From assembly GCF_937616625.2 (NCBI RefSeq), contig NC_065570.1:66925665-66989664 (forward strand): 64,000 nt of DNA, given 5' to 3'. Under the pieces are notes generated by a model. It had not been told where the DNA came from. It ran no database searches and saw only the letters and a program-made list of their open reading frames with translations. Below, in pieces: positions 25,190 to 37,233 of this stretch. Position numbers and translations under genes: made by a program. The stretch comes from Mercurialis annua (taxonomy: Eukaryota; Streptophyta; Magnoliopsida; Malpighiales; Euphorbiaceae). How positions within the stretch are numbered: the stretch's first letter is position 1; each line of letters opens with the position of its first letter.

Positions 25190-26885
25190 AAATGGTTAAT
25201 ACATTATTTTACCCTTAAACTGTACTACTTTATAATTTCCTACGATTTAAAAATTAATTTCGTGTTTCATTGGACATCTTAACTATTTTTATTGTCTATT
25301 TAACCCCCTCATTTAAAGACGTGAATAAAATTGCTGAAATGGCTTTGTTGATATAGCGTTAATAGAAAAAAATGGTAAGAGGTCTAATGGAATACAAAAT
25401 TAGTTTAGAGATCACAGAGAATATAATTGAAGTTTAGGGGTCAAAACATATATTATTTGAAAAAAAACATTTAAGGCTAAATTACTTTAAAAATTATGAA
25501 TTTTAGCATGTTTTGAAAAGTTTGAAATTGCAAAAATTTAAAAGAAGGTATATTAAAAATTTTTAAATTAGAAATTTGTTTTAATTTGTGAAACACACTA
25601 AAAATTATAATTTTTTAAACAATTAAGCCTTCAAATGGTCCAACTTATCCGAGAAGAAATTGTAAGGATGATGCCTAATCTTTTTGCAGAGTATCGGCCA
25701 TAGTTCCCCCCTCCCACACCAGACCGTGTCGTGTTAGATTAGTTTCTGAACACATTATGTTTTTTTCCAGACGACGTTATATTTGTATTTTGTTATTTAT
25801 CTATATATGCAGTGTTAAGTTTCAATTGATTGTGATCCATAAATGAATATTAATTATTGTATTTAACAGGTTTGAAACGACAAAAAAATAACTAGAAAAA
25901 ATGGCAAAATTAAGCCAAAACAATAAGCTTTGCGACAAATTTTATTATTTGGCGACGGATAGTGGTGCCAATTAGGAGACAAAATTGGCACCTTCGGCGA
26001 CGATAGTTCATCGCCAAATAATAAAATCTGTCGCAAATTAGTCTCAACTTGGTTCTCAGCTGGAAGACGTTTGCGACAGATTGGAGCAAAGTTAACGACG
26101 GACCATCAGTCGCTAACTTTTCCAATTTTTTTGGGACGGATGTTGTCCGTCACTATTCCGTCGCAAAATGTGTTTTGCGATGGAATAATAGGCATTAGCG
26201 ACGGAATAATCCGTCTCTAATGCCCTATTTTCTAGTAGTGTTCATTTAATATCATCAAAGTATAAAACATTTATATATTTTATAATATCGTTAAAAATAG
26301 ACAATCTTCTTTTATCATTATTGAAATATAAACAAATATTTACATGTATAAGAAGTTATATCATGTAATTATATGACTAAATTTAAATATTTTTCAATTT
26401 TTTTCTTATTTCTATTGTCGTCAACAATTTATAAAAATATTATTAAAATTTAAAATAAAATTATTTTTGAAAAATTATATATCATCGTACATAAATTAAT
26501 TTATATGCGTTTTAGCATTCATGCTAGACATGATATGATTGAAAATTAAAATAATTGTATTTTCGAGGAGGTTAAATGAGTAAAAATTAAAAGTTTGGAT
26601 GTGCAATATAAAAATACAATAGTTTAGAGGTTAAATAGAAAAAAATAGTATAGTTCAAATGTTAAATATAACAATTAATGCATTTATTTATCCTTCACGC
26701 GTTTCAAAGCGTTTGAAAACACGCGCTTTTACCACGCTGGACCAAAATGGTTAGATCGGTAAATATTGAAATTGAGGGGTTAGATAAAATAAAAAAATAA
26801 TTAAGCCGTCAAATAGAACACAAACTTAGTTCAGAAGTGGCAGGAAATAAATTGATATAGTTCAGGGTTAAAAGATTATTAAGCA
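25190..26885. mobile_element. Transposon complex inserted in the 3' flank of copy 2
   Basis: The 3' flank shared with copies 1 and 3 (tatgcaaataaaat) breaks off near 25190 and resumes near 26883 (gcaaataaaataatgg...ccacattgacataatat). The inserted 1.7 kb has roughly inverted ends (ttttacccttaaactgta at the left, tatagttcagggttaaaaga at the right) and further internal inverted stretches. A CACTA-like element is nested inside. No transposase was recognised. Confidence 0.6.
25888..26241. mobile_element. CACTA-like non-autonomous element
   Basis: The right end reads ...attttctagtagtg, the complement of the CACTACTAGAAAA terminus of En/Spm (CACTA) elements. The left end is a worn aactagaaaaaatggc. 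Subterminal repeats of the gcgacgga(a/t)/tccgtcgc type fill both sides (25925-26225), as usual for this superfamily. No coding sequence is present. Confidence 0.6.
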
Positions 26886-27192
26886 AATAAAATAATGGTT
26901 ATTGCGTATAATTGGTGGCATTGTCCACATTGACATAATATACAAACTTTCATTAAATGTTATAGTTTTATTTAGGTCTAATCATTTTTTAAATTTAAAC
27001 CTTTGCGTTTTTTAAAATTTTTAGTTTTTATAATTACTTTCAATTTGAAAGCTTTTTGTTATAATTATGTCCAAAACTTTTAAATTTTATTTTTTAAAAT
27101 CAAACCTTTTAATTTTTAAATCTAAACCTTTATCCATTGAGTAGACGAACAAACCAGACGATAATTTGTCTTTCCCATGAAGAAGACGTTTG

Positions 27193-27322
27193 TTTCTCCA
27201 TGGAGAAATCAGAGTTCAGATCTGGTTTCTCCATGGAGAAATCAGAGTTCAGATCTGGTTTCTCCATGGAGAAATCAGAGTTCAGATCTGGTTCATGGAG
27301 AAACCAGATCTGAACTCTGATT
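27193..27322. repeat. Three exact 33-bp tandem units plus an inverted partial unit
   Basis: tttctccatggagaaatcag followed by agttcagatctgg is repeated exactly three times (27193-27291). It is then followed by an inverted copy (aaccagatctgaactctgat, about 27303-27322). Each unit is itself palindromic at tttctccatggagaaa. Confidence 0.9.
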
Positions 27323-27922
27323 GAAACAAATTGATCCGGTTCATGTTCTCCATGGAAAAAACGAACATATCCTGGTTCGTCTGGTTGTGTTCGTCTCCAT
27401 TTCGGTGAACCGTTTTTGAGATTTTTTCGTAAATCAACACCGTTTTGGCATTTTTCTTATCGTATTATTGATAATTAATTTTCATTAAATAAAAAATATT
27501 GTTAATAATTGAATTTTGTGGGAAAGAAGTGTTCGTTTATACTATTTTTAGCATTAACGCCAATTCATAATATATGCTAAACATGAAGGATTTATTTAAA
27601 TTTTTTCCGAGTGAAAAGAGGTCAATTTAATACCATTAAAAGTCGGAAATACGAAATAGAGTAAAATTGGCGAAAATCATTTGATGTCATCTTCACTTTC
27701 TGAGTGAAGATGACGCACTCGGAAAATCATTTCGTCCAAGCAAAAATCTCCAAATTTGCGGAACCTCCAATGACCTCCCGAATAAAAATAATAAAGTAAA
27801 AAGATCCTTAGATGGACTTTTCCTTTTTTTTTTTAGGTTTAATAATTTTAACTTAAAAATTATTTTCCGACACGTGAATCCATAATGCATATTTTTTGTA
27901 CGTTGGGCATATATGATTGGAT

Positions 27923-28100
27923 TGGGATTCTCTCAAGTTTATTTTGAATTTGAGGGGTCATGTTCACGATGTGCACCGTTCATTGTAAAATGAATGGTGT
28001 AGATAAAAAAAAGTACAATTTTAATTAAATTAATCTACACGAACGATGTAGATCGTGAACATAACCCCTTTAAGTTCAAAATAAACTTGAGAGAATCCCA
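27923..28100. mobile_element. 178-bp MITE, tgggattctctcaag ends
   Basis: The arms tgggattctctcaagtttat...ttgaa and ttcaaaataaacttgagaga...ccca are inverted repeats of about 80 bp, including gatgt(g/a)(c/g)a...gttca internally. No coding sequence is present. Confidence 0.7.
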
Positions 28101-29372
28101 TTCCTAGATGATTTGCCACTACAAACATGATTCTCTTGATGAACCGTGGAGGAAAAAGAAAAGAAAAACCATTAATGATGAGTAAGCGGCTTGTCAAAAA
28201 GACTCGGAATATGGTGTATAATTTGGGAATCAGTGACCAATACCAGTTTGGCTGCTAGTTTAGTTTTTAAAATACCGGATATTTGAATTTGTTCGGCAAT
28301 TGATCCCGACCATTATTAATTTTTCAAATTTTTTCATTTTATCACTAAATAATTATTTTTTATCATTGAACTTTTTATTTTTTTGTTTTTCATATTTTTG
28401 GGCCAAAAATGCTAAGATGACAGCCGGAAGTTGAAATGTGATAACCGAATTTTACTAATTTTACTTTGAAAATTTATCCACACATACATAATTTTCTTTT
28501 GAAAAGGAGTTTTTCGATCAAATTATAACAAGCCAAATTTTCAAATAAAAATAAAAAATTTGCATCTAAGTATTTTCAACCGAAAAATACCAAAATAAAA
28601 AAATAAAAGTCTGGCGATAAAAAAATTAATTAAGTGACTGAAATAAAAAAAATAATTAAATTTAGTGTGCTTTTCAGAATCAATTACCAAGATTTATTAC
28701 TTGCATAAGTTATCATTTCATGTTTCACCAAGATTGACAAAAAAAAAATAGTTAAGTTTTCAGTATTTTATTATAATTTTTAAAAATACCACATTATTGA
28801 ATTTCTAAAAATAATTGAGAGAAGGTATATAGTTATTTATTGGAGATACGTTATAAAATTTATATTTAATTTAATTTAAAGAAATAAGAAATAATATAGA
28901 TATTTTTATTGAAAGAAGAATTCACAAAGTTTACACATACTTTTGCTGTGTTCTCTTTTTATTTTGTTGATGTTATTGTAATAATTTATTATGAGATGAT
29001 GAAATTATGAAATAAAAGCGATCAACTTTAATGATCTTTGAATAAAAGCGATCAACTTTAATGAATCTCCTATCTCTCTATCTTTCTTTCCTATAATTGC
29101 ATAATCTATATGACACCTAAACAATGGGACACGCTTTACTTTTAATTATTATGTAGACCTACTAAATTATTATATTTATGAAGCATGAATCTCATGTTCT
29201 CTACACAGTTCTAGCCGCGGGGCTGTTCGGTTCGAAGGCAAACTATAACCGACCCGATTGAAATCGGCTTTAAAATTGAAGTTTTTTCATAAATAACAAC
29301 CATTGTCACAATGTTTACAAAAATGCTATTCCAACTTTCAACTCTCTAATATACAGTACAAACACGAACTAC
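28101..29372. other. AT-rich intergenic DNA with a duplicated block
   Basis: No gene was seen. 29000-29040 contains a direct repeat of a 24-bp segment (aataaaagcgatcaactttaatga twice). 29105-29275 is the partner of the duplicated block at 16660-17345. Confidence 0.45.
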
Positions 29373-29639
29373 TCCCTCCGTCCCGTAAAAATAAAAAAAA
29401 TTGCCATTTTTTGTTTCATAAAAATAGAAAAAATAGTCATATTTATTGTTAATTTCAAATAAAATTATCAAACTACCATCATAATTTATTATATCAGCAT
29501 TTAATATAGCGGCTTCATAATAATTCACTATTAAATTTTTTAAGGGGTATTATAGAAATATTTAATAAAACAAGCATAATTAATGAGTTTCTTAATTCTT
29601 GTGAAACTACTTCTTTTATTTTTACAGGACTGAGAGAGT
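29373..29639. mobile_element. Degenerate Stowaway MITE
   Basis: The left end ctccctccgtcccgtaaaaa pairs with a worn right end (tttttacaggactgagagag). The pairing continues inward over about 30 bp. Flanking TA is present at both sides. Confidence 0.6.
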
Positions 29640-31211
29640 ATTAATTTTATATAGATCCTATAAATACCTCTCATATATAATTTCAACAATTTTCTCTCTC
29701 CATCATTAATTTTTCTCTCCTCTAACTCATATTTTTCTCTCTTTTCTCTCACCTTTCACGCAACTGTTCCGTCTTTTTTATCATCACCTGCTTTCACTTT
29801 CAATCCAGTAGATCCACATCTTCAGATCTATTCTTCGCGTTGTGCCATCTCCGTTGTTCCATCTTTGTCCCGTCGTCGAAGTCATTTTTTCTGTTTGTTA
29901 TTAACGTCGAAACCATTATCTTCGTTCATTGCCACTATTGTCGTTTTTCTATTTTGATTTCAGATAAAATTCATCGTTTTTTTTATTTTTCTTCTTCTTC
30001 TTCTTCGTTTTCATATCCACAATTTATTTATTTATTTACTATTTTTATACAACAATAATTTTTCATCATTGAAAATGTATAAAGATTAGCTTTAGAAAAT
30101 ATAATACTACTTTTCATGTTATCTATGATAATTTTGTGACTTTATAGAATAAAATTATGTTTTATGCATTTTTACTGTGTTTGGTTATATTTCTGCGTTT
30201 TATTTTATTCTGCAACACGATTTATTGATGATGTTTGATTGTTAAATTATTGTAACGTTACAGTGTTGTTGATTTTATGTTGATATTCTGTTGATAATCA
30301 GTTGATATTTTCTTGATTTTAACATAAAGACTGAAATCTATCGTTAAATCGGCTTAGCGATAGAATCTGTTGGTAAATAATGCATCTCTAAACGGTTAGC
30401 GGCGCAAAAAATTCTTCGCTAACTTAGCGACGAATTACCAATGGTTTTTCTAGTCCATCGCTAAATTAGCAACGACGATATATTGATTAGCGACGGACGA
30501 ACCAACAAATATTAGCAACAAATTATTAACAGATGAACGACAATTTCTTTTTACTCCTAATTTTTTTAATTAAATATATAATAGCTATTTATTTTAATTA
30601 TTATTTAATATCATTTTCAAACTTCCGCATATCAATTTTGAGATTTTTGCAAACTTCCTACTAGACCACCCAACACACCGTTGCTCCCACTCAAGGCTTG
30701 TTTAAAAGTGAAGTTCTCATATACTTTGCTACATCATAACCAACTCAAATTATTATTATATATCTATATATATATATTATATTTAACTTATAATAAAAAA
30801 TAACAAATAATTACTCTCGCATTTTAATCCTGCACTTTAAAATAATTATTTTTTTATGATTCGTTTTTAAATAAATTATTTTTTAATTAATTATTTTAAA
30901 ATAATTACCGACGGATTTCAAAATATGTCGCTAATTACTGAAAGATTTCAAAATTCATCGGTAATTACCGACGAATTTTACAATCTGTCGCTATTTTCAA
31001 CCGAAATTTTCGGTGGGAAGTTTCCCGCCAAAATAGCGGTGAATCCCTCGATAAAATCCGCCGGCAAATTTTGCAAAATTTTTTCCCACCAAATTAGCGA
31101 CGGATTTCGTCGCTAATCTGTCAGAAATTAACGACTAACAAATCTGTAGGGGAAATTGTAGATTTAGAATTTGTCACTAAAATATGTTAGTAATTTGTTG
31201 TTTCTAGTAAT
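29640..31211. mobile_element. CACTA-like terminal region and flanking AT-rich DNA
   Basis: 30320-30530 and 30900-31210 are packed with ttagcgacgga/tccgtcgctaa subterminal repeats. The right edge reads tttctagtaatg, close to the CACTA terminus seen at 26241, so one end is placed near 31211. The other end was not found. 29760-30060 is GC-richer and pyrimidine-rich, like a 5' UTR, but no gene follows. Confidence 0.45.
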
Positions 31212-31998
31212 GAATTACACCCATTTTTTAAATTTTTTGTTAGTCAACTCGGTCAAAAGGTTAGATTTAACTCTTAGACTTAATTTTATCTAGTTTCATT
31301 CAAAAATTATCAAAAACAAATTTTAAAAAGATCCTTTATTTATTTATTTTTCTAAAATAACAATAAATTTAATTAAAAATAATGAAAATATTGTGTAACT
31401 TTTCAATAAAACTGTATTTATAAATTTTAAAAAATATTTTAAAAACATTATGGCACATTTCAAATAAGAAATTTTTAAAATGCAATTGTTTTTAAATCAA
31501 ATAGAACATAAATATATATTAGATAAATTTAAATTCATAAACCATCACATTTAATAATTTTTGTATATCAGTATATTTAATAAAATAATCCTTAAAAAAT
31601 TATATACTTTCAATATCAATATAACTGATAATTTATTTGCCGAAATGTTACATAAATAATGTTTTTAATATTTTTATCAAATTTATAAATATATTTCATT
31701 GAAATGTTACATAATATTTTTATTATTTTTTATAAATTTATTGTTATTTTAGAAAAATGAAGATTTGATTGAGTATTTTAAATATTTTTTGACAACTTTC
31801 GGAAACTAAATAAAAAATAACTGTAAGAGACAAACCTAACCTTTTGGCCGAATAGACTAGTAAAATAATTAACAGATGAATGTAATACTGTAATACATCT
31901 AAGCATAAAGGGTGTTATAATAAATTTATAAAATTAGAGGGTTAGGTAGTGTATGCACTAAAACACAATAGGGTCTCAGTAATTTATAAAAAAATGTA

Positions 31999-32280
31999 CT
32001 CCCTCCGTCCCAATAGAGTTGTCCACTTTACCTTTATCACACAGTTTAAGAAAAGTAATTATTGTTTATGGGTTTTGTAAAATTTACCTTACTTTTCTTG
32101 TCATACCCCTATTTGATATGGGGTCCACTTGCAATTTACTTTTAATTTATTCATTAGTGGATTTTTAATAGGAGTAATATAGAAAAATTGAGTGTAAAAG
32201 TTAATTATTTTTTGAAAGTAGACAAGAGTTTTGGGACAAAAAATTTTCTTAAAGTGGACAACTCTATTGGACGGAGGGAG
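31999..32280. mobile_element. Stowaway MITE, 282 bp
   Basis: ctccctccgtcccaatagag and its complement ctctattggacggagggag bound the element, with TA on both sides (31997-31998, 32281-32282). It is closely similar to 34684-34955 (shared ttgtccactttacctttatc). Confidence 0.9.
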
Positions 32281-32535
32281 TACTTGACATTATAAAACAT
32301 TTTTTTCGGAACATTAAAAAGTGTAAAAAATGAAACAGAAAACTAAATAATTATTAGCAGTGGTGAAACCACCTTTTAGGGCGGACAGCCCTAGCTGAGA
32401 TTGATTTTTAAAAAAGAGTATAAATAAAATTTCAAAATTATTGGACTTTTGTCCTTTCATACTCCTTTGGTTTGATTTGACAATCAATTATGAGTGTTCT
32501 AATCTTATTTATTAGTATATAGAAACTCATAAGAA

Positions 32536-32905
32536 GGGTTAATTTCTAAAAAAATCACGAACTTTACACGAAGTTTCATTTTAATTATAACCTTTAAAAG
32601 TTGCCATTTAAAGGCATGAACTTTCATATTATTTCAAATTCATCATTTCAGTATATTTTTATCGACTAAATTCTTCACTAAACTATTAATGAAAGACTCA
32701 AGTTATTAATCAACATCAAATCTTATTATATTTCAGTTAGAGTATCTAGGATTAGGAATTTTTAGTCAAATAAAATACACCAAATTTTGCTTTGGTGATA
32801 GATTTGAAATAAAATGAAAGTTGGTGTCTTAAAATGACAACTTTTAAAGGCCATGATTAAAATGAAACTCCGTGTAAAGTTCGTGATTTGTTTAGGAATT
32901 AACCC
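32536..32905. mobile_element. Mutator-type MITE, gggttaatt ends, 370 bp
   Basis: The perfect 9-bp target duplication tcataagaa lies at 32527-32535 and 32906-32914. The inverted repeats of about 110 bp include tcacgaactttacacg and aaatga...cttttaaaggc. It is related to 41829-42129. Confidence 0.85.
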
Positions 32906-32923
32906 TCATAAGAACCATCGGGT

Positions 32924-33690
32924 GTCAATACAGAGCCTTCTAGCAGAAATCGAGTTTTGGAGTTTTAGTCTGTCTAGAAGGTTTCACGAGCGCTAGCCAG
33001 TCTTAATAGCGAGCGTGACAAATGGTAGCGAGCGCGACAAAATCTTATCTCGAGCGCAATTCAGATTTCATGGACGCGAAGAAAAGTCTTCACAGGCGCC
33101 ACCGAGAGATCCGCTGCGGGCTCAAACGGATATATATTCTGAATGGCCCAAATGAAGTGTTGACATGTGACAAAGGCCGTTGGAAGATCTTGTCTTCACT
33201 CTTGGTAGCGGGCGCGACTGCTCTTGATAGCGTACGCGACCCAGAAGCTGACAGTAAAAATTGTTTAATTTGTTTTTATTTTTATTGTATATTGCTTTGA
33301 GTATAAATATAATTGCAATGTTTTAAGGTTAATGATTTACAAATCTTGAAATAACAAACACACAACTTTAAATTACATTTGTTTTGTTGTAGTTTTAGAG
33401 TAAATTTATAAACTCATAAATCATTTTAAGTTAGAATTTAGCTTTGAAAAACTCAACCCTTGTAAGTTAGATATTAGCTTTGAAAAATCTCATAGTTGGT
33501 GTTTAGCTAAAAAACACTAAATTTAGAGTTAGCTTAGAAAACTCTTTGTGAATTTATTTTAGTGGATTCTATTTGATTGAGTATTGAAGTAGGACCGATT
33601 TGTGATCTGAAACCACTTTAAATCTCTTGTGTCAATTCTCTAATCCCTTAATTTTTTTTTTAATTTTTATATTCCGCATTCAACGAGTTT
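32924..33690. mobile_element. Possible solo LTR or retroelement fragment
   Basis: A GC-richer block (32990-33250) repeats tagcgagcg(t/c)gaca and tagcgggcgcgact. It is followed by a TATA-like gagtataaatat at about 33300 and by repeated gaatttagctttgaaaa(a/c)ctc units to about 33545. This organisation is like an LTR, but neither matching ends with a target duplication nor internal polyprotein could be established. The 92-codon open frame across 33022-33300 begins and ends without family similarity. Confidence 0.35.
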
Positions 33691-33904
33691 AATCTTTCGA
33701 TTCACATTCAAAAACCAAGGTTTGCCATATTCCATAAGGTCTTTCGAAAATGTATAGGTAAACTTATGTAAAATTTAAGATTATGTAGAGGTTAAATTTG
33801 GAATGGCAAAAAAAGGATTAAGAATTAAACTTGCAATAGAAAAAAATTATGATTCAGCTTGTGATTATTATAATGAATCAAACAATCAATACTTTATATA
33901 GAAA

Positions 33905-34219
33905 GACCTAGACGATAGCTTTTTACTCATCAATCTCTAATTTCTTTATTATTAAAAATAATTCTAACTACGTGGCATGTAACTAAAAATTGGCGTATAA
34001 AACCCTTTGCTAGGTGCTCATATTTCTTCATTACAAGATCAAGAGGGCATCTGCAAAACAAAAAATAGTGAGTTTCTTTCGTTTTCCTTTTAGTTTTATA
34101 TAAAAAAAGAATTACTTATTTTTTATTGTTAAATCTTTATTTGCTGAAGAACAAGAACACTCAAGTTATTGTGTTAATGGTCTAAAACTGCAGGTGCTTT
34201 TGGATTTCAATTTTCAAAG
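33905..34219 (+). promoter_or_regulatory. Promoter and two non-coding 5' exons of gene copy 3
   Basis: The TATA box tataaaa (33996-34002) sits in cgtataaaaccctttg, followed by the conserved ggtgctcat start region. A first exon ends at 34067 before gtgagt. A 26-nt second exon (34194-34219) lies between ctgcag and gtgaaa. The sequence is collinear with 18360-18700. The inferred intron then runs to the acceptor just before the coding exon (cacacag, about 37223). Confidence 0.6.
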
Positions 34220-34381
34220 GTGAAACCTATCCCTTATTTTAATGATTAAGTACTAAATTTTTTATATTGTTGTTTTAAAGTTTTTTAATCTGCAAATATT
34301 TGAACTTGATAATTCATTTTACTAATAAAATGATCTAGTTCTAAGAAGAGGATTCAAATGCAATATTTTTTTATAATCGGA

Positions 34382-34465
34382 GAAAGGGAGTGTTTGTGAG
34401 AATCGAACCTACAACCTAGCAGTTTATTGCCTAGTGCTTATATCACTTGAGTTATAGCTCATTAG
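34382..34465 (-). mobile_element. tRNA-derived SINE-like fragment
   Basis: Read on the - strand, it has an A-box-like taactcaagtgatataagc and, 40 nt later, a B-box-like ggttcgattctcac. This is the internal RNA polymerase III promoter of tRNAs and tRNA-derived SINEs. No cloverleaf with a paired acceptor stem can be drawn, so it is not called as a tRNA gene. Confidence 0.5.
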
Positions 34466-34683
34466 TAATTAAATGCAAATTATTTATATATGAGTTTACA
34501 TATAAAATTTCAACATTTCACGTTTTTAGCGATTTAAGCACAACGTTTGGTATAAAAATGCAATATTTTATAGTCCAAAATTATTAGCCGATGTACGATA
34601 TCGTTTCGATCATTAGAAACCATAAAAAAGACATCATTTAGTGAAGAAAAACACATTGATGCTAGAAAATCCAAAAAATAATA

Positions 34684-34955
34684 CTCCCTCCGTCCCAATA
34701 GAGTTGTCCACTTTACCTTTATCACATAATTTAAGAAAAGCAATTATTACTTATGGGTTTTATAAAATTTTCCTTATTTTTCTTGTCATACCCCTATTTA
34801 ATATAGGGTTCACTAGCAAGTTACTCACTAGTAGATTTTGAAGAGGGTTAATAAAGGAAAATTGAGTGTAAAAGGTAGTTACTTTTTGAAAGTGGAAAAA
34901 AGTTTTGGGACAAAAATATTTCTTAAAGTGGACAACTCTATTAGGACGGAGGGAG
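34684..34955. mobile_element. Stowaway MITE, 272 bp
   Basis: The ends ctccctccgtcccaatagag and tctattaggacggagggag have TA at 34682-34683 and 34956-34957. It is a sister copy of 31999-32280. Confidence 0.9.
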
Positions 34956-37233
34956 TAGAAGATTGAGTTTTTTCTATCAAATTTTAAATATTATACTTAA
35001 ATTGCTGCAAACTTGAAAAATTAAGATTTTATATGCAAATAACCCTTTATATATTATTAAATATTATCAACATTATTTGCCTCTCTCGTATTTTTTTATA
35101 ATTATAATAAAAATACAGGAAATGGTAAATTTTATAATTTTTATATTATTTTATTATTGAATAAAATTATTTGTTTTCATTTTATAATATAAGTAGACAA
35201 AGTAGTATTTATTTGAATAAATTACTAAGATACTTCTCATATATACTATGATTTATATTTGTATTTTTGATGTCAATCTTCTATTTTTAGTTCTGTTAAC
35301 ATTTTAAATTTTTTTCATTTTTGTGTTAATCAACCATATTAAAGGATATAATTAGTAGAATTAAATTTCAATCTATTCTTTAAATTTATTTTAATATGAA
35401 TATAAAAATAAATTAGATTTTTATTATATGCAATAATTTAATGAATTCAATTTAAATTTTATTTGTTTTCATTCTATATTATATGCAATATTATTAAATA
35501 TTATACAAAATTATTTGTTTTGAAAATATTAATTAATAAAAAATGTTAGATTACATTTATTAAATTTTTAATTTATTAAATGTGAAGTCTGTCAAAATAA
35601 TTTGATACATTTATTTTATAGAAAGTAAAATAAAATAATCCTTCTAACCTAAAACACTTTCTTCATTTTGATTTGTAGCTTCAACGGCCCATGAGAATAG
35701 TCAAGACCCGGGCCAAATCCATCTTGAGATTTTTTGTTTTTATCTGTTCCTCCTTTAAAATTTTATATTCATTAGGTATTTATATTTCACAAATTTTAGT
35801 TAAAAGGTCTTTTTCTGGACGGAATCACCACATGTGTTCAGTTGCCGTTACTGTTACCACGTGAGAAAATAATTAAGTGTTGAGTTAATAGATTAAGTTT
35901 TTTTAATAATAGACTCCTTTATTTTTTAATTTTTTATTTATCTGATCTTTATATCTTTAAATTTTTATTTATCTAGTTCTTGTACTTTAAATTTTTGTTT
36001 GTCTAGTTCCTTTTCAAATTCGCCCTTACACTTGTTTCATAGTGAGTGTAATGCATACTCTTTTTTCATCCAAATTTTTTTGAAAACTCAAAATAAATTA
36101 AATACAAAAACAACTTACAAACAAAATTTTGAAAAAGGATTAAATAAATAAAAAATTTAAAATACATGAGCCTTAAAATTGGTTTGGCCCAAGACTTATG
36201 AGCTAACTTTTATAACATACATAATTAATTAATACAATCTATTTTATCTTTATAACTAATTAAATATATGAAGGCATATTTTATTTATGAGGTTCCACAT
36301 GTGAATAAATCAATTATTAAGGTTTAAATTAAACAAAATGCCATGTGTTGTTCGTGTTTACTGTTTACCATGTTGTCTGCCACATCAACCAAATAAATTT
36401 TAAAATAAAAATTTATTAAATGAGAGCGCAATTTTATTCATTTTGTAATATTAAATAGAAAAAGAATATTCAAGATTTAAAGTGAAATTTGAGTTCAATA
36501 TAAGGGTCCAGATGGTACATTTATAACCCGAATTCTTAACTTAAACCTATATATTTTCATTTGAATTTGTAACTAAATATAAAATAATAACAATATTTTT
36601 TTTGTACGACCGGATTATTTTAAAATTCAGACTTTTTAATTTTAAAAATTATGTTTACTTTGAATTTTTTTTTTGAAATTAAAATTAAAGCTTTCATTTT
36701 TACAATCCAAACTTTTGCGTCTTTTTATTAATTGCGACAAAACGTCCGTAATAACTCTTTTTAGAAGTTAGACTATATTTAAAATTTGATTGTAATTGTT
36801 AAAGAAATATACAAAGTTTTTGATTTTAAAAAATGAAACTCGAAGTTCTAGGCGCAATTACAAATAAACTTTTCAAAGTGGACATAACTGTAAAAAAATA
36901 AAAAGTTTGGTCATAATTAATAAACACTAAAATTTGGATTTAAAGATTGAAACTTAAATTAAGTTCTAGGCACAATTACAAATAAACCTTTCAAATTGGA
37001 TATAACTGTAAAAATTGCCGTAATTAATAAAAAACACAAAGATTTGAATATAAAAAATAGTTAGATTTTTTTTCAAAATATGATTTTGAATTAAAGTCTT
37101 GACAAATAGAATCGATGATTAAAAATTACGCATATAGTATTTTACTCAACTCAAAACAAATTAAAATGAAATTTGGAATTTTAATAAGAATGAAATATTT
37201 CCTTTTTATGATGAAACACACAGAGTGACTACA

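Larger units (their letters stand above)
34226..37223. other. Repeat-containing interval, probable 5'-UTR intron of copy 3
   Basis: No coding sequence was seen. It holds a tRNA-like SINE fragment, a Stowaway MITE, AT-rich DNA and a worn inverted-repeat region (36600-37060, ttttaaaattcagac.../...gaatttgg). 36310-36600 matches the region upstream of copy 2. Confidence 0.5.

Noticed and set aside
27193..27322. CRISPR-like repeat array
   Set aside because: The 33-bp units are directly adjacent with no spacers, and the context is a plant genome.
33022..33300. 92-codon + strand frame in the GC-richer block
   Set aside because: No family resemblance. The block has repeated tagcgagcgcgac words and looks like a retroelement LTR.
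34382..34465. Possible tRNA gene
   Set aside because: A- and B-box-like sequences exist, but acceptor and anticodon stems do not pair. It was treated as a SINE-like fragment.
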